From contig JAIXTH010000241.1 in the NCBI GenBank assembly GCA_027484265.1, forward strand, positions 1 to 43,784: a DNA stretch of 43,784 nucleotides, read 5' to 3'. Positions 41,432 through 43,784 of this stretch are shown in pieces. The DNA comes from Alphaproteobacteria bacterium. Lineage in GTDB: Bacteria > Pseudomonadota > Alphaproteobacteria > Caulobacterales > Aquidulcibacteraceae. The translations under genes were made by a program, and so were the position numbers. The notes beneath the pieces are model-generated. The model saw only the letters and a program-made list of their open reading frames with translations, was not told where the DNA came from and searched no databases. The number at the start of each line of letters is the position of its first letter. Positions within the stretch are counted from its first letter, which is position 1.

Positions 41432-41483
41432 TGTAGCGCCATGCGCTACATCCATCAAGTCAATTGTAGCGCCCGGCGCTACG
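41432..41483. promoter_or_regulatory. two tandem palindromic operator-like sites upstream of higBA
   Basis: TGTAGCGC-CAT-GCGCTACA (41432-41450) and TGTAGCGC-CCG-GCGCTACG (41465-41483). Confidence 0.7.
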
Positions 41484-42204
41484 CTACCGCCCGTGCCAGA
41501 GCTTCGGCCGGATCGATCAGGCCGTCATAGAGGGCGCGGCCGAGGATGGCGCCGTGGATCGGGGTGCCGGGGCGGGCCTTGAGGGCGGTGATGTCGGTCG
41601 CGTCCTTCAGGCCGCCGGAGGCGATCACCGGCACGGCGACGGCGTCGGCCATCGCGCCGGTGAAGTCGACGTTGATGCCGGTCTTGGTGCCGTCGCGGCC
41701 GACATCGGTGGCGATGATGGCGGCGACGCCCGCATCCTGGAACCGGGCGGCCAGCTCGACGGCATCGATGTCGGTGGTCTCGACCCATCCTTCAACCGCC
41801 ACCTTGCCGTCCACCGCATCGATCCCCACCGCCACGCAGCCGGGATAAGCCCGGGCGGCCTCGCGCACGAAATCGGGATTGCGGGCGGCGATGGTGCCGA
41901 GGATCACGCGGGTGACACCCGCTTCGAGCCACGCCTCGATCGCAGCCCGGTCGCGGATCCCGCCCCCCAGCTGCATCGGCAGGCCGGTCGCCGCCCGGAT
42001 CGCCCGCACAGCCGGCCCGTTGGCCCCCGCCCCCTTCAGCGCCCCGTCCAGGTCAACCACATGCAGCCACTGGAACCCGGCCGCCGCAAAGCTGGCCGCC
42101 CGGGCCGCCGGGTCGGTGTCGAACACGGTAAGGGCGGCAAAGTCGCCCTTCACCAGCCGGACAGCCTGTCCGTCCTTCAGATCGATGGCGGGATAGAGGA
42201 TCAT
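41479..42204 (-). CDS. hisA: 1-(5-phosphoribosyl)-5-[(5-phosphoribosylamino)methylideneamino]imidazole-4-carboxamide isomerase
   Basis: [31 protein letters not shown]-like [41 protein letters not shown]. Confidence 0.95.
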   Translation of the reverse strand: MILYPAIDLKDGQAVRLVKGDFAALTVFDTDPAARAASFAAAGFQWLHVVDLDGALKGAGANGPAVRAIRAATGLPMQLGGGIRDRAAIEAWLEAGVTRVILGTIAARNPDFVREAARAYPGCVAVGIDAVDGKVAVEGWVETTDIDAVELAARFQDAGVAAIIATDVGRDGTKTGINVDFTGAMADAVAVPVIASGGLKDATDITALKARPGTPIHGAILGRALYDGLIDPAEALARAVA

Positions 42205-42233
42205 GCAACGTCTTCTTCAAGACTGCGTCCGAC

Positions 42234-42305
42234 CGCTGGACCGCGCCACTCCCGTGGCGCAGGCGGCAGCCGGACGGTGCGCCACAGCTGTGGCGCGCTC
42301 CAGCG
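42234..42305. repeat. cloverleaf REP-like element, copy C
   Basis: CGCTGGACC..TCCAGCG; inner GCGCCAC-TCCC-GTGGCGC and palindrome GCGCCACAGCTGTGGCGC; abuts infB stop codon. Confidence 0.85.
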
Positions 42306-43784
42306 CTACAGGCTGCGCTTCACGATCTCGACGTCGAAGCACTCGATCTGGTCGCCTTCGCGTAGATCCTGGTAGCCTTCGAAGCCCATGCCGCATTCCT
42401 GGCCGCCCACCACTTCGGACACTTCGTCCTTGAAGCGCTTGAGGGTCGACAGCTTGCCTTCGTGGATCACCACATTGTCGCGCAGCAGGCGCACGCCGCA
42501 GCCACGCTTGATAGTGCCTTCGGTGACACGGCAGCCGGCCACCTTGCCCACCTTGGTGATCGAGAAGACCTGCAGGATCTCGGCATAGCCGATGAAGGTT
42601 TCCTTGCGCTCGGGCTCGAGCATGCCGGACAGGATGTCCTTCATGTCGTCCAGCAGGTTGTAGATGATCGAGTAATAGCGGATCTCGACCCCTTCCTGCT
42701 CGGCCAGGTCACGCACCTGCTTGCCGGCGCGGGTGTTGAACGCGAGGATCGGCGCCCCCGAGCTCTTGGACAGCTGCACGTCGCTCTCGGTTATGCCGCC
42801 CACGGCCTGGTGGATCACCCGGGCGCGGACCTCGTCGTTGGCCAGCTTCTCGAGCGAAGCCGTGATGGCCTCGGCGGAACCTTGTACGTCGGCCTTGACG
42901 ATGACCGGGAACTCCTTGGTTTCCTTGTCCTTGATCCGGGCCAGCATCGCCTCGAGACCCGAGCGGGCCGACGGACGCACCGCCGACTTCTCGCGCTTCA
43001 GACGGATCCGGTAGTCGGTGACTTCCCGGGCACGGGCTTCGGAATCCACCACGACCAGCTGGTCGCCAGGCTCCGGCGCCCCATCAAGGCCGAGGATTTC
43101 CACCGGCTGCGACGGGCCGGCTTCCGGCAGGTTCTGGCCACGCTCGTCATTGAGGGCGCGCACCCGGCCCCACTGGGCGCCGACCACCACGATATCGCCG
43201 CGGCGCAGCGTGCCCTTCTGGACCAGCACAGTGGCCACCGGCCCCTTGCCCTTGTCGAGCTTGGCTTCCACCACCAGGCCTTCGGCCGAGCGGTTGGGGT
43301 TGGCCTTGAGGTCCATCACTTCGGCCTGGAGCATGACGCTTTCCAGCAGCCGGTCGAGACCCACGCGGGTCTTGGCCGACACCGGCACCGCCATGGTGTC
43401 GCCGCCGACTTCCTCGGTGATGACTTCATGCTGCAGCAGGCCGTTCAGCACGTGCTGCGGATCGGCATCGGGCTTGTCGATCTTGTTGACCGCCACGATG
43501 ATCGGCACCCCCGCCGCCTTGGCGTGGTTGATGGCCTCGATCGTCTGCGGCATCACGCCGTCGTCGGCCGCGACCACCAGGATCACGATATCCGTCACCT
43601 TGGCACCGCGCGCGCGCATCGCCGAGAAGGCGGCGTGACCGGGGGTGTCGAGGAAGGTGACCTTCTCGCCCGTGGGCAGGTTCACCTGATAGGCGCCGAT
43701 ATGCTGGGTGATGCCACCGGCTTCGCCCGACACCACATCGGCCTTGCGGATCGCATCCAGCAGCGAGGTCTTGCCGTGGTCGAC
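42306..43784 (-). CDS. infB: translation initiation factor IF-2, N-terminal part outside window
   Basis: [65 protein letters not shown]. Confidence 0.96.
   Translation of the reverse strand, partial: VDHGKTSLLDAIRKADVVSGEAGGITQHIGAYQVNLPTGEKVTFLDTPGHAAFSAMRARGAKVTDIVILVVAADDGVMPQTIEAINHAKAAGVPIIVAVNKIDKPDADPQHVLNGLLQHEVITEEVGGDTMAVPVSAKTRVGLDRLLESVMLQAEVMDLKANPNRSAEGLVVEAKLDKGKGPVATVLVQKGTLRRGDIVVVGAQWGRVRALNDERGQNLPEAGPSQPVEILGLDGAPEPGDQLVVVDSEARAREVTDYRIRLKREKSAVRPSARSGLEAMLARIKDKETKEFPVIVKADVQGSAEAITASLEKLANDEVRARVIHQAVGGITESDVQLSKSSGAPILAFNTRAGKQVRDLAEQEGVEIRYYSIIYNLLDDMKDILSGMLEPERKETFIGYAEILQVFSITKVGKVAGCRVTEGTIKRGCGVRLLRDNVVIHEGKLSTLKRFKDEVSEVVGGQECGMGFEGYQDLREGDQIECFDVEIVKRSL

Noticed and set aside
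41222-41458. 78-aa minus-strand ORF at the higBA locus
   Set aside because: Out of frame with the HigB reading; its sequence has no toxin motifs, whereas the interrupted frame does.

Overview
The window is 43.8 kb of GC-rich, mostly core chromosome; the gene content (flaF/flbT, DUF1476, Entner-Doudoroff cluster, TadE/G) suggests an alphaproteobacterium. I could support about 39 protein genes, one tRNA-Phe and one interrupted toxin gene. Recognisable genes or families: class C beta-lactamase, TlpA-like thioredoxin, WS/DGAT, SDR, hpd, dnaJ, ligase-associated DEXH helicase, SIS-domain deaminase, TetR/hydrolase pair, ppdK, TVP38, flbT/flaF, MCP, alaS, GH13-zwf-edd-glk-eda-galK-galT-hydrolase-ilvH, DUF817, TadE/TadG, DUF1476, DUF484-xerC, higA, hisA and infB. 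The most interesting items are: (1) a dispersed ~70-bp cloverleaf-like repeat in three copies (after dnaJ, alaS and infB), with a conserved CGCTGGA/TCCAGCG outer stem and two inner hairpins whose stem bases covary between copies; (2) an uncharacterised two-gene unit, a predicted 2TM-coiled-coil-GAF protein plus a ~65-aa partner; (3) a higBA module whose HigB toxin frame is interrupted by an in-frame TAG that the ORF track does not show, with two palindromic operator-like sites running into the 3' end of hisA; (4) a perfect 20-bp-arm palindrome with an extra half-copy that allows mutually exclusive hairpins. All calls come from reading the sequence and family knowledge; no searches were run.
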